From positions 310,001 to 374,000 of the forward strand of contig NZ_JAPEMI010000001.1 of NCBI RefSeq assembly GCF_026342835.1: a stretch of DNA of 64,000 nt, written 5' to 3'. Positions 54,873 to 63,912 of this stretch are shown in pieces. Position numbers and translations under genes: made by a program. Below the pieces are notes generated by a model. It saw only the letters and a list, made by a program, of their open reading frames with translations, did no database searches and was not told the origin of the DNA. The stretch's first letter is position 1. Each line of letters starts with the position of its first letter. The DNA is from Streptomyces sp. NBC_00154. GTDB taxonomy: Bacteria; Actinomycetota; Actinomycetes; Streptomycetales; Streptomycetaceae.

Positions 54873-55076
54873 CCGAGGCGTACAGATTCGGTGGAGATTC
54901 CGGCGCAAGCTACTTACTCCTCCGTCAGATGTGCGCCCGAGCCTTGCCCATGTGGCCGGATATTTGTGGCTGACCTGTGCAGATGCCACGGTTTCCGGAG
55001 CCTCCGGGCCCTCCCGCCCCGCCGCCCGATCAGGTAGCGTCACGGCGCTGTGCGGAGCGCCACAAGGAGCAGTTCA

Positions 55077-56900
55077 TTGCGCGAGTTCACGGTCCCACCC
55101 ATGGCGGCCGCGCCCCACGTCGGCGGTCTGGCTGATGTCGTCTTCGACTACCCGGAGGAGGACCCGCATCGGATTGCGCTCGGCCGGAAGGACGCGAGCG
55201 GACGCTGGCGTGACATCACCGCCGCGACGTTCCGTGACGAAGTGCTGGCCCTCGCCAAGGGGCTGATCGCCCACGGAGTCCGGTTCGGCGACCGGGTCGC
55301 GCTGATGTCCCGAACCCGCTACGAGTGGACGCTCTTCGACTTCGCGCTGTGGACGGTCGGTGCCCAGTCCGTGCCGATCTACCCGACGTCCTCGGCCGAG
55401 CAGGTCTTCTGGATGCTGCACGACGCCGATGTCTCCGCCGTCGTGGTCGAGCACGAGGACCACGCGATGACGGTCGCCTCGGTGATCGACCGGCTGCCCG
55501 GGCTGAGGCGGCTGTGGCAGCTGGACGCCGACGCGGTGACCGAGCTCGTCGACGCGGGCACCCATGTCGAGGACGAGGTGGTGCACCGGCACCGGCGCGC
55601 GGTGACGCCCGAGTCCGTGGCGACCATCATCTACACCTCGGGTACGACGGGCCGGCCCAAGGGCTGTGTGATCACCCACGCCAACTTCATGTTCGAGACG
55701 GACACCATGGCCTCCCGGTGGGAGTCGGTCTTCCACTCCAAGCCGGGCGACGAGGCCGCCACACTCCTCTTCCTGCCGCTGGCGCATGTCTTCGGCCGGA
55801 TGGTGGAGGTCACGGCGATCCGCGGCCGGGTGAAGCTGGGCCACCAGCCGGAGCTGTCGGCGAAGGCGCTGATGCCGGACCTGCTGACGTTCCGGCCGAC
55901 GTTCATCCTGGCGGTGCCGTACATCTTCGAGAAGGTCTTCAACGGCGCCCGGCGCAAGGCCGAGGCGGAGGGCAAGCTCGGGCCGTTCGACAAGGCCTTC
56001 GACGTCGCGGTGAGGTACGCGGAGGCGATGGAGCACAAGGCGTTCGGAACCGGCCCGGGGCCCTCGCCGGGGCTGCGGATGCAGCACCAGTTCTTCGACA
56101 AGGTCGTGTACAAGAAGGTCCGCGAGGCAATGGGCGGCCGGGTGCGGCACGCCATGTCGGGCGGCTCCGGGATGGAGCGGCAGCTCGGTCTGTTCTTCGA
56201 GGGCGCCGGCATCACGGTGTACGAGGGGTACGGACTGACCGAGTCGACTGCGGCGGCCACCGCCAATCCGCCGGAGCGCACCCGGTACGGCACGGTCGGG
56301 CAGCCGATCCCCGGCACCACCGTGCACATCGCCGACGACGGCGAGATATGGGTGTACGGCCAGAATGTCTTCGGCGGCTATCTGGGCGACCCGAAGGCCA
56401 CCGACGCGGTGCTGCACGACGGCTGGCTGGCCACCGGCGACCTGGGTGCTCTCGACGAGGACGGCTATCTGACCATCACCGGGCGGAAGAAGGAGATCCT
56501 GGTGACGTCGGGCGGCAAGAGTGTGTCGCCGGCGGGTCTGGAGGAGCGGGTGCGGGCGCATCCGCTGGTCGCGCAGTGCATCGTGGTCGGCAACGACCGG
56601 CCGTACATCGCGGCGCTGGTGACCGTGGACCAGGAGTCCGTGGACCACTGGCTCTCCATGCAGGGGCGGCCGCCGATGAGGGCGGCGGACCTGGTGCGCG
56701 ACCCGGATCTGGAGATGGAGGTCCGGCGGGCGGTGGTGGCGGCCAACACGGCGGTGTCGCAGGCCGAGTCGATCCGTACGTTCCGGATACTGGCGCATCA
56801 GTTCACCGAGGAGCACGGTCTGCTGACCCCGTCGCTGAAGCTGAAGCGGAAGGCGATCGAGACGGCGTACGCCGCCGAGGTGGACGCGCTGTACCGCTGA
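55077..56900 (+). CDS. Long-chain acyl-CoA ligase (AMP-forming)
   Basis: The product is 607 aa from a TTG at 55077 with AAGGAG seven bases upstream. The frame is open nine codons earlier without a better site. ANL-family motifs are present: IIYTSGTTGRPKG (P-loop), YEGYGLTESTAAAT, DGWLATGDLG and GRKKEILVTSGGK with the acyl-adenylating Lys. It activates fatty acids with ATP and CoA in the cytosol or at the membrane. It is monocistronic. Confidence 0.92.
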   Translation: MREFTVPPMAAAPHVGGLADVVFDYPEEDPHRIALGRKDASGRWRDITAATFRDEVLALAKGLIAHGVRFGDRVALMSRTRYEWTLFDFALWTVGAQSVPIYPTSSAEQVFWMLHDADVSAVVVEHEDHAMTVASVIDRLPGLRRLWQLDADAVTELVDAGTHVEDEVVHRHRRAVTPESVATIIYTSGTTGRPKGCVITHANFMFETDTMASRWESVFHSKPGDEAATLLFLPLAHVFGRMVEVTAIRGRVKLGHQPELSAKALMPDLLTFRPTFILAVPYIFEKVFNGARRKAEAEGKLGPFDKAFDVAVRYAEAMEHKAFGTGPGPSPGLRMQHQFFDKVVYKKVREAMGGRVRHAMSGGSGMERQLGLFFEGAGITVYEGYGLTESTAAATANPPERTRYGTVGQPIPGTTVHIADDGEIWVYGQNVFGGYLGDPKATDAVLHDGWLATGDLGALDEDGYLTITGRKKEILVTSGGKSVSPAGLEERVRAHPLVAQCIVVGNDRPYIAALVTVDQESVDHWLSMQGRPPMRAADLVRDPDLEMEVRRAVVAANTAVSQAESIRTFRILAHQFTEEHGLLTPSLKLKRKAIETAYAAEVDALYR

Positions 56901-57007
56901 GGCGTACCCGGGGCGCCATCCTGAAATGCCTCTCGCCGGGAATGCATCACGGCCCGTGATCGTTGTCCCTGGGAATACCAAACCGACGACGTAAGGATCG
57001 ACCGCTC

Positions 57008-57844
57008 GTGAGCCAGGTCCCCTCCATCACCCTCAACAATGGCGTCGAGATGCCGCAGCTCGGTTTCGGTGTCTGGCAGGTGCCGGACACCGAGGCGGCG
57101 AAGGCGGTCAGGACAGCCATCGAGTCCGGGTACCGGAGCATCGACACCGCCGCGATCTACGAGAACGAGCAGGGCACGGGCGAGGCCATCGCCACCTCCG
57201 GTGTCGCCCGTGAAGAGCTGTTCGTCACCACGAAGCTGTGGAACAGCCAGCAGGGCTACGACGCCACCCTGCGGGCGTTCGACGCCTCGCTCGACAAGCT
57301 GGGTCTCGACTATGTCGACCTGTATCTGATCCACTGGCCGGTGCCGGCCAAGGACGCGTACATCGACACGTACAAGGCCTTCGAGAAGATCTACGCCGAC
57401 GGCCGCGCGAAGGCCATCGGTGTCTCGAACTTCCTGCCCGAGCACCTGGAGCGGCTGCTCGGCGAGACCTCCGTGGTCCCCGTGATCAACCAGATCGAGC
57501 TGCACCCGCAGCTCCAGCAGGCCGAGTCCCGCGCCTTCCACGCCAAGCACGGCATCGCGACCGAGGCCTGGTCGCCGCTGGGTCAGGGCAAGGGCCTCCT
57601 GGAGGTCCCGACGGTCGTCGCGGTCGCCCAGAAGCACGGTCGCACGCCCGCGCAGGTGGTGCTCCGCTGGCACATCCAGACAGGCAATGTGGTGATCCCG
57701 AAGTCCGTGACGCCGTCGCGGATCGCGGAGAACCTCGATGTGTTCGGCTTCGAGCTGGACGCCGACGACCTCGCCGCGTTCGCCGCGCTGGACGAGGGCA
57801 AGCGCCTCGGCCCGAACCCGGGCGAGTTCAACCTCGGCGCCTGA
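57008..57844 (+). CDS. Aldo/keto reductase (AKR5, diketogluconate reductase-like)
   Basis: The product is 278 aa from a GTG at 57008 with AAGGA upstream. The tetrad is present: Asp in YRSIDTAAIYENE, the Tyr in the same segment, Lys in VTTKLWN and His in YLIHWP. NADPH binding is shown by VVIPKSVTPSRIAEN. It reduces aldehydes or ketones, and the physiological substrate is unknown. Confidence 0.92.
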   Translation: MSQVPSITLNNGVEMPQLGFGVWQVPDTEAAKAVRTAIESGYRSIDTAAIYENEQGTGEAIATSGVAREELFVTTKLWNSQQGYDATLRAFDASLDKLGLDYVDLYLIHWPVPAKDAYIDTYKAFEKIYADGRAKAIGVSNFLPEHLERLLGETSVVPVINQIELHPQLQQAESRAFHAKHGIATEAWSPLGQGKGLLEVPTVVAVAQKHGRTPAQVVLRWHIQTGNVVIPKSVTPSRIAENLDVFGFELDADDLAAFAALDEGKRLGPNPGEFNLGA

Positions 57845-57934
57845 GCCCTGCCGCTCCACGACCGAATCACGCGGAACCGCCGCCCGGCCTCGCGCCGGGC
57901 GGCGTCCGTATGCCCGAACCTGGAGGACCGCACC

Positions 57935-58417
57935 ATGAGCGGGGAGACCGCACCCGTCGTCGAACCGGGCCTGTACCGGCTGCGCAATGTGGGCAGCGGG
58001 CTGTTGCTGGAGGTGTACGGCTCCGCCAAGGGCAGCGGTGCCAATGTGCAGCAGGGCAGCGAGAAGCGGGACGGGGCGGCCGCCCAGCACTGGCAGCTCT
58101 CACCGGTGCACGAGGGCGCCGCCCTCTACCACCTGACCAACGCGCACAGCGGCAAACGGCTGGACGTCGCCAACGCCTCCACGGAGAACGGCGCCAATGT
58201 CCAGCAGTGGAAGGCCAACAACTACGGTGCCCAGGAATGGCTGGTCGAACAGCACCTGGATGCGCCGGGCACCGTGACCCTGGTCAGCTTCATCAGCGGA
58301 CTCGTCCTCGAAGTGGCCGACGGCAGCACCGCGGACGGCGCCAACGTCCAGCAGTGGGAGGACACCGACTCCCCCGGCCAGTGGTGGCAGTTGGAACCGG
58401 TGCCCCAGGTGCGCTGA
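57935..58417 (+). CDS. Ricin-type beta-trefoil lectin, no signal peptide
   Basis: The product is 160 aa behind CTGGAGGACC. Three internal repeats each hold a G..L-(E/D)-V ... GANVQQ(W) segment, as in RICIN domains that bind galactose or xylose residues. No catalytic domain and no export signal are visible, so it may be cytosolic or leave by another route. It follows the aldo/keto reductase after 90 bp. Confidence 0.85.
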   Translation: MSGETAPVVEPGLYRLRNVGSGLLLEVYGSAKGSGANVQQGSEKRDGAAAQHWQLSPVHEGAALYHLTNAHSGKRLDVANASTENGANVQQWKANNYGAQEWLVEQHLDAPGTVTLVSFISGLVLEVADGSTADGANVQQWEDTDSPGQWWQLEPVPQVR

Positions 58418-58608
58418 GGGCTGTCCCGTAATCCCTGGTGGATCAGCGCGCGGCATCGGATGCGGTGCATCGCAAGGCGGAGGGGCGTCCTCATGCCGGT
58501 CGTATTCGGGCGTTCCGACAACGGAGGAGGTACCCCCGTGCCGTTGAGGCTACGGGGGAGAGGTGCCGTGGCTGTCGACGTGCGCCCGCCAGGGGCTACG
58601 GGACAGCC
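58418..58608. repeat. Short inverted-repeat (MITE-like) element
   Basis: GGCTGTCCCGTA at 58419-58430 and TACGGGACAGCC at 58597-58608 are perfect 12-bp inverted repeats bounding about 190 bp with no gene. The left end touches the lectin stop and the right end lies 4 bp from the methyltransferase stop. It resembles a non-autonomous element. Confidence 0.6.
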
Positions 58609-58611
58609 GCC

Positions 58612-59541
58612 CTAGGCGCGCCGGGCCAGGTGGACCGTGCGTGCCGTGAGCAGGAAGACGTCCGGGCGGTGGCGCAGCCCGGCCGGGTCGTCGGGGTCGA
58701 GCAGCCGGTCGAGTACGGCGAGGTCGTCGGCGGTGAGCGCGTCGCCGAACATGTCGCGCCGCCAGGCGAATTCGGCGATGACATGGTCGCGGGCCTGGTC
58801 GGAGAGTGGTGCGGGCAGGTCGAGCAGGAAGCTGCGGGTGCCCTGCGGGGCCAGCCCCACCGCGGTGAACAGGGCCCTCCAGTCCTCGATCTCCCGCTTG
58901 GCGTCCGGAAGGGACGCCCGCATCTCCTCGAACCAGTCCGCGGTCACCGCGTCGAGCCTCGCCTCCAGGCCCGGCCGGCCGAACCCGATGTCACGCGGCA
59001 GCTGACGGGGCGGCAGCCCGCCCTCGACGAGGGCGACGGTGCCACCCGGGCGCAGCAGCCCCGCGAAACCGGCGAGGACGGCGCGCTGGTCACCCATGTG
59101 GTGCAGCGCGTTGCCCGCCCAGATCAGGTCCGTGTCCCCCAGCTTCGCCAGTTCGTCCGGGAGCTCCGCGTGCAGCGTACGGACGCGGTCACCGAGGCCG
59201 AGCCGTTCGGCGCGGGCCCGGGTGCGCTCCAGCAGCGCCGGGGTGCCGTCCACGGCGACGACTTCCGCTTCCGGGAACGCCTCGGCGAGCAGACACGCGA
59301 TCACGCCGGGGCCGCTGCCGATGTCGAGGACCCGGCGTACCCGCGGGGCGGTGGGAAGGCCGGCGATCCAGCGGGTGGCCTCCTGGTACTGCGGGCTGCT
59401 GAGCTCGGCGTTCCGCTCCAGGAGCGGGCTCATGACGTCCCAGTCGATGTCGGTGGTGTCGTGGTGAGGGCTGTGCGCGGCACGGTCGTGCCGACCGTGG
59501 GCGGTGTCGTGGTGGGGGCCGTGATCGGCATGCTTCGTCAT
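58612..59541 (-). CDS. SAM-dependent methyltransferase with His-rich N-terminus
   Basis: The product is 309 aa. Class I motif I is VLDIGSGPGVIACLL, the acidic loop is VVAVDGTP, and later motifs include DLIWAGNALHHMGD and LLRPGGTVALVEGG. The first 30 residues contain nine His (for example HADHGPHHDTAHGRH), a possible metal-binding leader. The substrate is unknown. Confidence 0.85.
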   Translation of the reverse strand: MTKHADHGPHHDTAHGRHDRAAHSPHHDTTDIDWDVMSPLLERNAELSSPQYQEATRWIAGLPTAPRVRRVLDIGSGPGVIACLLAEAFPEAEVVAVDGTPALLERTRARAERLGLGDRVRTLHAELPDELAKLGDTDLIWAGNALHHMGDQRAVLAGFAGLLRPGGTVALVEGGLPPRQLPRDIGFGRPGLEARLDAVTADWFEEMRASLPDAKREIEDWRALFTAVGLAPQGTRSFLLDLPAPLSDQARDHVIAEFAWRRDMFGDALTADDLAVLDRLLDPDDPAGLRHRPDVFLLTARTVHLARRA

Positions 59542-59672
59542 GCGGACAAGACTCGCCCCGTGTCAGGTGTCCGGCAAAGCTTTGTTGCCGGTTCGGCAAA
59601 CCGCCGTTCCTCGCACCACTCATACGCTTGGGCGCCATGTGCGGACCATCCGTGGAGCACGGTCTCCCGCCG

Positions 59673-60416
59673 TCAGTCCCGGCGGCGGAACACCAGCAAC
59701 CGGTACTCCGGGTCGCGGCGGGGCCGGTCCGGGTCGGGCAGGGCCAGCAGCGCCGCCGCGAGCCGTTCGGCCGCCGCCCCCGGCAGCTCCAGACGCGAGA
59801 CGAAGTCGCCCCTGCGTACACTTCGCGCCGCCGCCTGCGGTGACCGCCCCTGTCCATGGCCGAGGAAGCGGGCCTCCCCCACCACGTCGAGCCCGGCTTC
59901 CGCCCCGTACGGGACGACCAGTTCCTCGCTGTCCGACGGTTTCGGCCTCAGGTAGGGGGCGAACGCCTCGTCGATGTCGCTGCCCACGTCGTGCGCCGCG
60001 TCCTTGTCGACCGTGGTGACGAACACCCCGCCGGGCCGCAGTACCCGGGCCGCCTCGGACACCACCGCCCGCACCTCCCCCGCTCCCCGCAACAGATGCA
60101 GCAGCCAGATCGCACCGACCGCGTCGACCGTCGCCGCACCCAACGGCAGCCGCCGCGCGTCGGCGAGCGCCACCGCGCCGATCCGCTGCCGGGCGAGCCG
60201 CGCCATTCCGTACGACGCATCGGTGCCCAACACCTTCAGTCCGGGCCGGGCCACCGCGATCCGCCGGGTGACCAGCCCCGTACCGCAGCCGATGTCCAGC
60301 AGCGTGCGCGCGGACTCCGGGACCAGGCCCAGCACGGCGCGGGCTGCGGACTCGGCCCTGGGCATGCCACCGCGGGTCGCGTCGTAGACAGCCGCCTCGG
60401 TGTCGTAGTCGAGCAT
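59673..60416 (-). CDS. Class I SAM-dependent methyltransferase
   Basis: The product is 247 aa. Motif I is LLDIGCGTGLVTRRIA, followed by VLGTDASYGM, ADARRLPLG and ARVLRPGGVFVTTVDK. This is the Methyltransf_11 layout. It lies 131 bp from the preceding methyltransferase gene on the same strand but is not closely similar. The substrate is unknown. Confidence 0.85.
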   Translation of the reverse strand: MLDYDTEAAVYDATRGGMPRAESAARAVLGLVPESARTLLDIGCGTGLVTRRIAVARPGLKVLGTDASYGMARLARQRIGAVALADARRLPLGAATVDAVGAIWLLHLLRGAGEVRAVVSEAARVLRPGGVFVTTVDKDAAHDVGSDIDEAFAPYLRPKPSDSEELVVPYGAEAGLDVVGEARFLGHGQGRSPQAAARSVRRGDFVSRLELPGAAAERLAAALLALPDPDRPRRDPEYRLLVFRRRD

Positions 60417-60479
60417 GCCGCCGACTGTAGGACACCGGCCGGACCCCGGTGGGCGCTGCCGGAAAACTCCGGATGCGCG

Positions 60480-61244
60480 CTACGACCGACGGCGCGGCTT
60501 GCCGCGCTTGCCGCCCTTCGGGCCGCCGGAACCGCCCCGTGGGCTCTTGCCGGCCGACTTGCCGGCCGCGGGCTTCCGCCGTGCGTCGCCCGCGTCGGGG
60601 CGCTTGCGCTGCTTCGGCTGGGGCGGGGTGGCGGTGCGGCCACGGGTGCTGTTCACGGTCCGCCCCCGGACGATCCCGATGAAGTCCTCCACCATGTCGG
60701 TGGTTGCGTCCTCCGGCCACGAGAGTGCGATGCGCGACTCGGGAACGCCGGTGACCGGCCGGTACGTGAGGTCCTTGCGGTGGTGCAGGCGGGCCAGCGA
60801 CTGCGGGACGATCAGCAGTCCCACTCCTGCCGCCACCAGTTCGATGGCGTCCACCGTCGTGGCGGGGCGCTCGATCGCGGGCCGTCCTGGCGGACGCTCC
60901 CAGTCGAGGGTGTCGTCGAGGGGATGCAGCACGATCTCGTCGGCCAGATCCTCGGCGGACACCTCGTCGACCGCTGCCGCGATGTGATCCTTCGGGATCA
61001 CGACCACCGTCGTCTCGGTGTACAGGGGGATCGCGCTGAGGTCCGTCCGGTCGATCGGCAGCCGCACGAATCCCGCGTCGGCGCCGCCGCCCCGCAGCAC
61101 GTCGGATGCCTCCGCGGCGGTCACCGCGACGAGGGTCAGTGGGATCTCGGGCAGCCGCTCGTTCCAGATACGCACCCACTTGGTCGGCGTCACGCCTGGT
61201 ACATACGCGAGCCGGAAAGAAGGGGAGATCTCGGAGCCTGTCAC
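60480..61244 (-). CDS. LysR-type effector domain without HTH, basic tail
   Basis: The product is 254 aa. Residues about 8-190 match the LysR substrate-binding fold (FRLAYVPGVTPTKWVRIW, DAGFVRLP, VAAGVGLLIVPQSLARL). No helix-turn-helix precedes it. Residues about 200-254 are a Lys/Arg/Gly-rich tail that might bind nucleic acid. It is divergent from the DUF5997 gene with only 58 bp between starts, an arrangement that suggests a functional pair. Confidence 0.82.
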   Translation of the reverse strand: MTGSEISPSFRLAYVPGVTPTKWVRIWNERLPEIPLTLVAVTAAEASDVLRGGGADAGFVRLPIDRTDLSAIPLYTETTVVVIPKDHIAAAVDEVSAEDLADEIVLHPLDDTLDWERPPGRPAIERPATTVDAIELVAAGVGLLIVPQSLARLHHRKDLTYRPVTGVPESRIALSWPEDATTDMVEDFIGIVRGRTVNSTRGRTATPPQPKQRKRPDAGDARRKPAAGKSAGKSPRGGSGGPKGGKRGKPRRRS

Positions 61245-61302
61245 CCCGCCAGGTTACCGGTCGTGGTCGGAGGTCTCGCACACGCTCGCTACTCTTGACA
61301 CC

Positions 61303-61707
61303 ATGACGTCGCACCAGACCACCCAGACCATGAAGCCCGCAACCGCGGCGAAGAAACTGGGTGTGTACCTCGAGGCCACCCCCGCCGAGTTCCAGGAGGG
61401 TGTCGTCTCGCGCAGCGAGCTCAACGCGCTGCAGGCCGATCCGCCCGAGTGGCTGCAGGAACTGCGGCGCAACGGCCCCCACCCCCGTCCGGTGGTCGCG
61501 GCGAAGCTCGGCATCTCCATCTCGGGTCTCGCGCGTGGCGGCATCACGGACGCCCTCACCACGGAACAGATCGAGGCGTTGAAGAAGGACCTTCCCGAGT
61601 GGCTACAGAAGGAACGCGCCATCCAGGCCGAGGTCCGGAAGGAAGCGGTCCGCATCAAGGAGAAGAACGCGGAGCAGGACGCGGAGCAGGGCGACCGGAC
61701 TCGCTGA
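61303..61707 (+). CDS. DUF5997 family protein
   Basis: The product is 134 aa. The protein is helical, with the repeated motif PPEWLQELRRNGPHPRPVVA and LPEWLQKERA, and a charged C-terminus. It is an actinobacterial family without known function. Its promoter must overlap that of the divergent LysR-domain gene. Confidence 0.85.
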   Translation: MTSHQTTQTMKPATAAKKLGVYLEATPAEFQEGVVSRSELNALQADPPEWLQELRRNGPHPRPVVAAKLGISISGLARGGITDALTTEQIEALKKDLPEWLQKERAIQAEVRKEAVRIKEKNAEQDAEQGDRTR

Positions 61708-61856
61708 CCTCCCTCCCCCCGCGCTCGACGGCTGCGGACGCGGCCGTCGCCGCGGTGAGCGGGCACACCCGGGCGGCGTACGCGGACGCGATGGAGCGCG
61801 GCGACACCGATACGCCTTGGCTCGCCGCGCACCCCCGGTTCGGCGCGGCGCCCTGA
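61704..61856 (+). other. Short downstream reading frame, doubtful
   Basis: Just after the DUF5997 stop, in another frame, about 50 codons read STAADAAVAAVSGHTRAAYA and then ERGDTDTPWLAAHPRF up to a TGA. The residue pattern is protein-like, but no ATG or GTG with a ribosome site precedes it except an internal GTG. It may be a remnant. The family is not recognised. Confidence 0.25.
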
Positions 61857-61950
61857 CGAGCGCTGCGCCCTGGTTCTGCCACCGCGCCATCGCGCCCTGC
61901 GCGGCGCCCCCCGTTCCCTCACTGGCGTTACGTGCGTCACTCGCGCTTCG

Positions 61951-62256
61951 TCAGTGCGCGCCGTGTCCCGTAGCGACCGCCTCCACCCGCGCCGCCAGCG
62001 TCAGGTCCTTCTCGGTGACCGCACCACCCGCATCGTGCGTGTGCACGGCCAGGGCAACAGTGTTGTATCCGAGCGTCAGATCGGAGTGATGGTTCAGCTC
62101 GTCCTGGATCTGGGCGACATGGACGGCCAGTGCAGCGGCGGCGAAGTGCGAGGCGAGCCGGTAGGTACGGGTGATCCGGTCACCCTCCAGCGCCCATCCG
62201 GGCAGCTCGCTCAGCCGGTCCTCGATCTCTTTCTGCGACAGCGGTTCGGTGGGCAC
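61951..62256 (-). CDS. phhB: 4a-hydroxytetrahydrobiopterin dehydratase
   Basis: The product is 101 aa from a GTG at 62256 behind GAGGGAG. The pterin-4a-carbinolamine dehydratase signature is clear: QDELNHHSDLTLGYNTVALA followed by HTHDAGG. It dehydrates 4a-hydroxytetrahydrobiopterin after aromatic amino-acid hydroxylation. No hydroxylase is in the window. Confidence 0.93.
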   Translation of the reverse strand: MPTEPLSQKEIEDRLSELPGWALEGDRITRTYRLASHFAAAALAVHVAQIQDELNHHSDLTLGYNTVALAVHTHDAGGAVTEKDLTLAARVEAVATGHGAH

Positions 62257-62318
62257 GGGGCGGCTCCCTCACGAGGTCGGTTGCTGATGGGCGGTGGCGG
62301 TGACGTTACGGTCTCCGT

Positions 62319-63128
62319 ATGACAACTGTCGCGCTTGACACGGGGGTAGGGCCACTGCTGCGCAGCTGGCGTCAGCAGCGGCGGATCAGCCAGCTGGAGC
62401 TGGCCCTGCGCGCCGACTCCTCGGCCCGTCACATCTCCTTCATCGAGACGGGCCGTTCTCGCCCCAGCGAGGAGATGATCCTGCGGCTGGCCGATCATCT
62501 CGACATCCCGGTCAGGGAACGCAACGCCCTGCTGGTGGTGGCCGGTTACGCGCCCCGCTACGCGGAGACCGCGCTCGACGACCCGGCGATGGGCGCGCTG
62601 CGCGACGGCATGGAGCAGCTGTTGCAGGGGTACGACCCGTATCCGGCGCTCGTCGTCGACGGCACGTACACCGTGGTGGCGGCCAATCAAGGCATCGCGA
62701 TGCTGCTGGAAGGGGTGGCGGAGCATCTGCTCGCCCCGCCGCTGAACGCCATGCGGCTCACCCTTCATCCGCAGGGTCTCGCCCCGCGCATCCGTAATCT
62801 GCGGGCGTGGCGGGCGGATCTGCTGGCGCAGATGGAGCGTCAGATCGCGCTGGCCCGTTCGGCGGAGCTGCGTGAACTGTACGAGGAGGTCGCCGCCTAT
62901 CCGGTGCCGGACGGCGCCGGCGGTCAGGACGAGCCGGCGGGGCCGCCTTCGGCGCTGTCGTTCGCGCTGCCGCTGGTGATCGAGCACCACGGGCGGGTGC
63001 TGTCGTTCGTCTCCTCCATCGCGACGTTCAATACGCCGATGGATGTCACGGTGGCCGAGTTGGCGATCGAGACGTTCCTGCCCGCCGATCAGGAGACCGC
63101 CTCGTATCTGCGGTCGCTCGCCTCCTGA
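62319..63128 (+). CDS. XRE-family regulator with MmyB-like ligand domain
   Basis: The product is 269 aa. Residues about 8-65 are an XRE helix-turn-helix (LRSWRQQRRISQLELALRAD, SARHISFIETGRSRPSEEMI). Residues about 95-265 match the MmyB-type ligand-binding domain (YDPYPALVVDGTYTVVAAN). It diverges from the pterin dehydratase gene with 62 bp between starts. In other actinobacteria such regulators control neighbouring oxidoreductases or bind fatty acids; the target here is unknown. Confidence 0.88.
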   Translation: MTTVALDTGVGPLLRSWRQQRRISQLELALRADSSARHISFIETGRSRPSEEMILRLADHLDIPVRERNALLVVAGYAPRYAETALDDPAMGALRDGMEQLLQGYDPYPALVVDGTYTVVAANQGIAMLLEGVAEHLLAPPLNAMRLTLHPQGLAPRIRNLRAWRADLLAQMERQIALARSAELRELYEEVAAYPVPDGAGGQDEPAGPPSALSFALPLVIEHHGRVLSFVSSIATFNTPMDVTVAELAIETFLPADQETASYLRSLAS

Positions 63129-63168
63129 CGGCCGGGCGTCAGGTGCGGCCCTCGCCGGGCGCGCGGTG

Positions 63169-63912
63169 TCATTTCTTGGCGAGGGGGCGGGTCCACGGGG
63201 CGTCGGTGCGCGCCAGGACGGTCGCCGCCGCGCTCACCGCCGCCAGGATGACCGCGGCGAGCAGCAGGGGCAGCGTCGGGTGTCCGTTCAGGACGGCGAG
63301 GGCTCCGACGACGGCGCCGAGCAGCATGGCGCAGGCCGAGACCACCCGCCGTCCGGCCTTGTTGCCGGCTCCTCCGGTGAGATGGCTGTCGGCGGCGATG
63401 CCGGTGATGGTGAGGGTCAGCACCGTGGTGGTGAGGTCGGGGACCGCGAGAGCGCGGGAGACGGCGTTCTGCACACCGAGGCCGAGGGCGAGCAGCACGA
63501 TGAGGGTGAAGCGGACCCCTCCCACGAACGGAGTGCCGGACACCAGCGTGACGATCACGGCGGCCGCGACGCACACGGTCTCGGCGAGGAGCGCGTACTG
63601 GAGCATTCTGCCCCGGTGGGCGTGGGTGCGGTGCACGAGCAGGCCGCCGAGCAGCGCCCCGGTGGCGAAGGCGGCGAGAGCGACGAGCGAGGCGGCGACC
63701 GAGAAACCGGGGGCCCCGGCGAACGCGAAGCCGGAGAAGACCACGTTGCCGGTCATGTTGGCGACGAAGACCCTGCCCAGCTGCAGATAGCTGACGGCGT
63801 CGACCAGGCCGGTGACGACGGTCAGGGCGAGCATCAGGGGCGGCAGCGGCCCGTGCCGGTCGGTCATGTCCGGTACGAGGGTGGCCCAGGCCTCACGCAG
63901 CAGGACGGGCAT
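63169..63912 (-). CDS. YoaK family (DUF1275) membrane protein
   Basis: The product is 247 aa from the ATG at 63912, with GGAG seven bases upstream (a GTG at 63918 is possible). Six transmembrane segments and the family signatures TGLVDAVSYLQLGRVFVANMTGNVVFSG (split, residues about 33-60) and LALGLGVQNAVSR are present. The function is unknown. It is convergent with the XRE gene. The last 80 bp of the window hold no gene. Confidence 0.88.
   Translation of the reverse strand: MPVLLREAWATLVPDMTDRHGPLPPLMLALTVVTGLVDAVSYLQLGRVFVANMTGNVVFSGFAFAGAPGFSVAASLVALAAFATGALLGGLLVHRTHAHRGRMLQYALLAETVCVAAAVIVTLVSGTPFVGGVRFTLIVLLALGLGVQNAVSRALAVPDLTTTVLTLTITGIAADSHLTGGAGNKAGRRVVSACAMLLGAVVGALAVLNGHPTLPLLLAAVILAAVSAAATVLARTDAPWTRPLAKK

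Noticed and set aside
55077..56900. Biosynthetic cluster adenylation enzyme, with FabH and the methyltransferases as tailoring genes
   Set aside because: The ligase has the long-chain acyl-CoA ligase pattern, the genes are far apart on different strands, and no carrier protein or synthase modules exist nearby.
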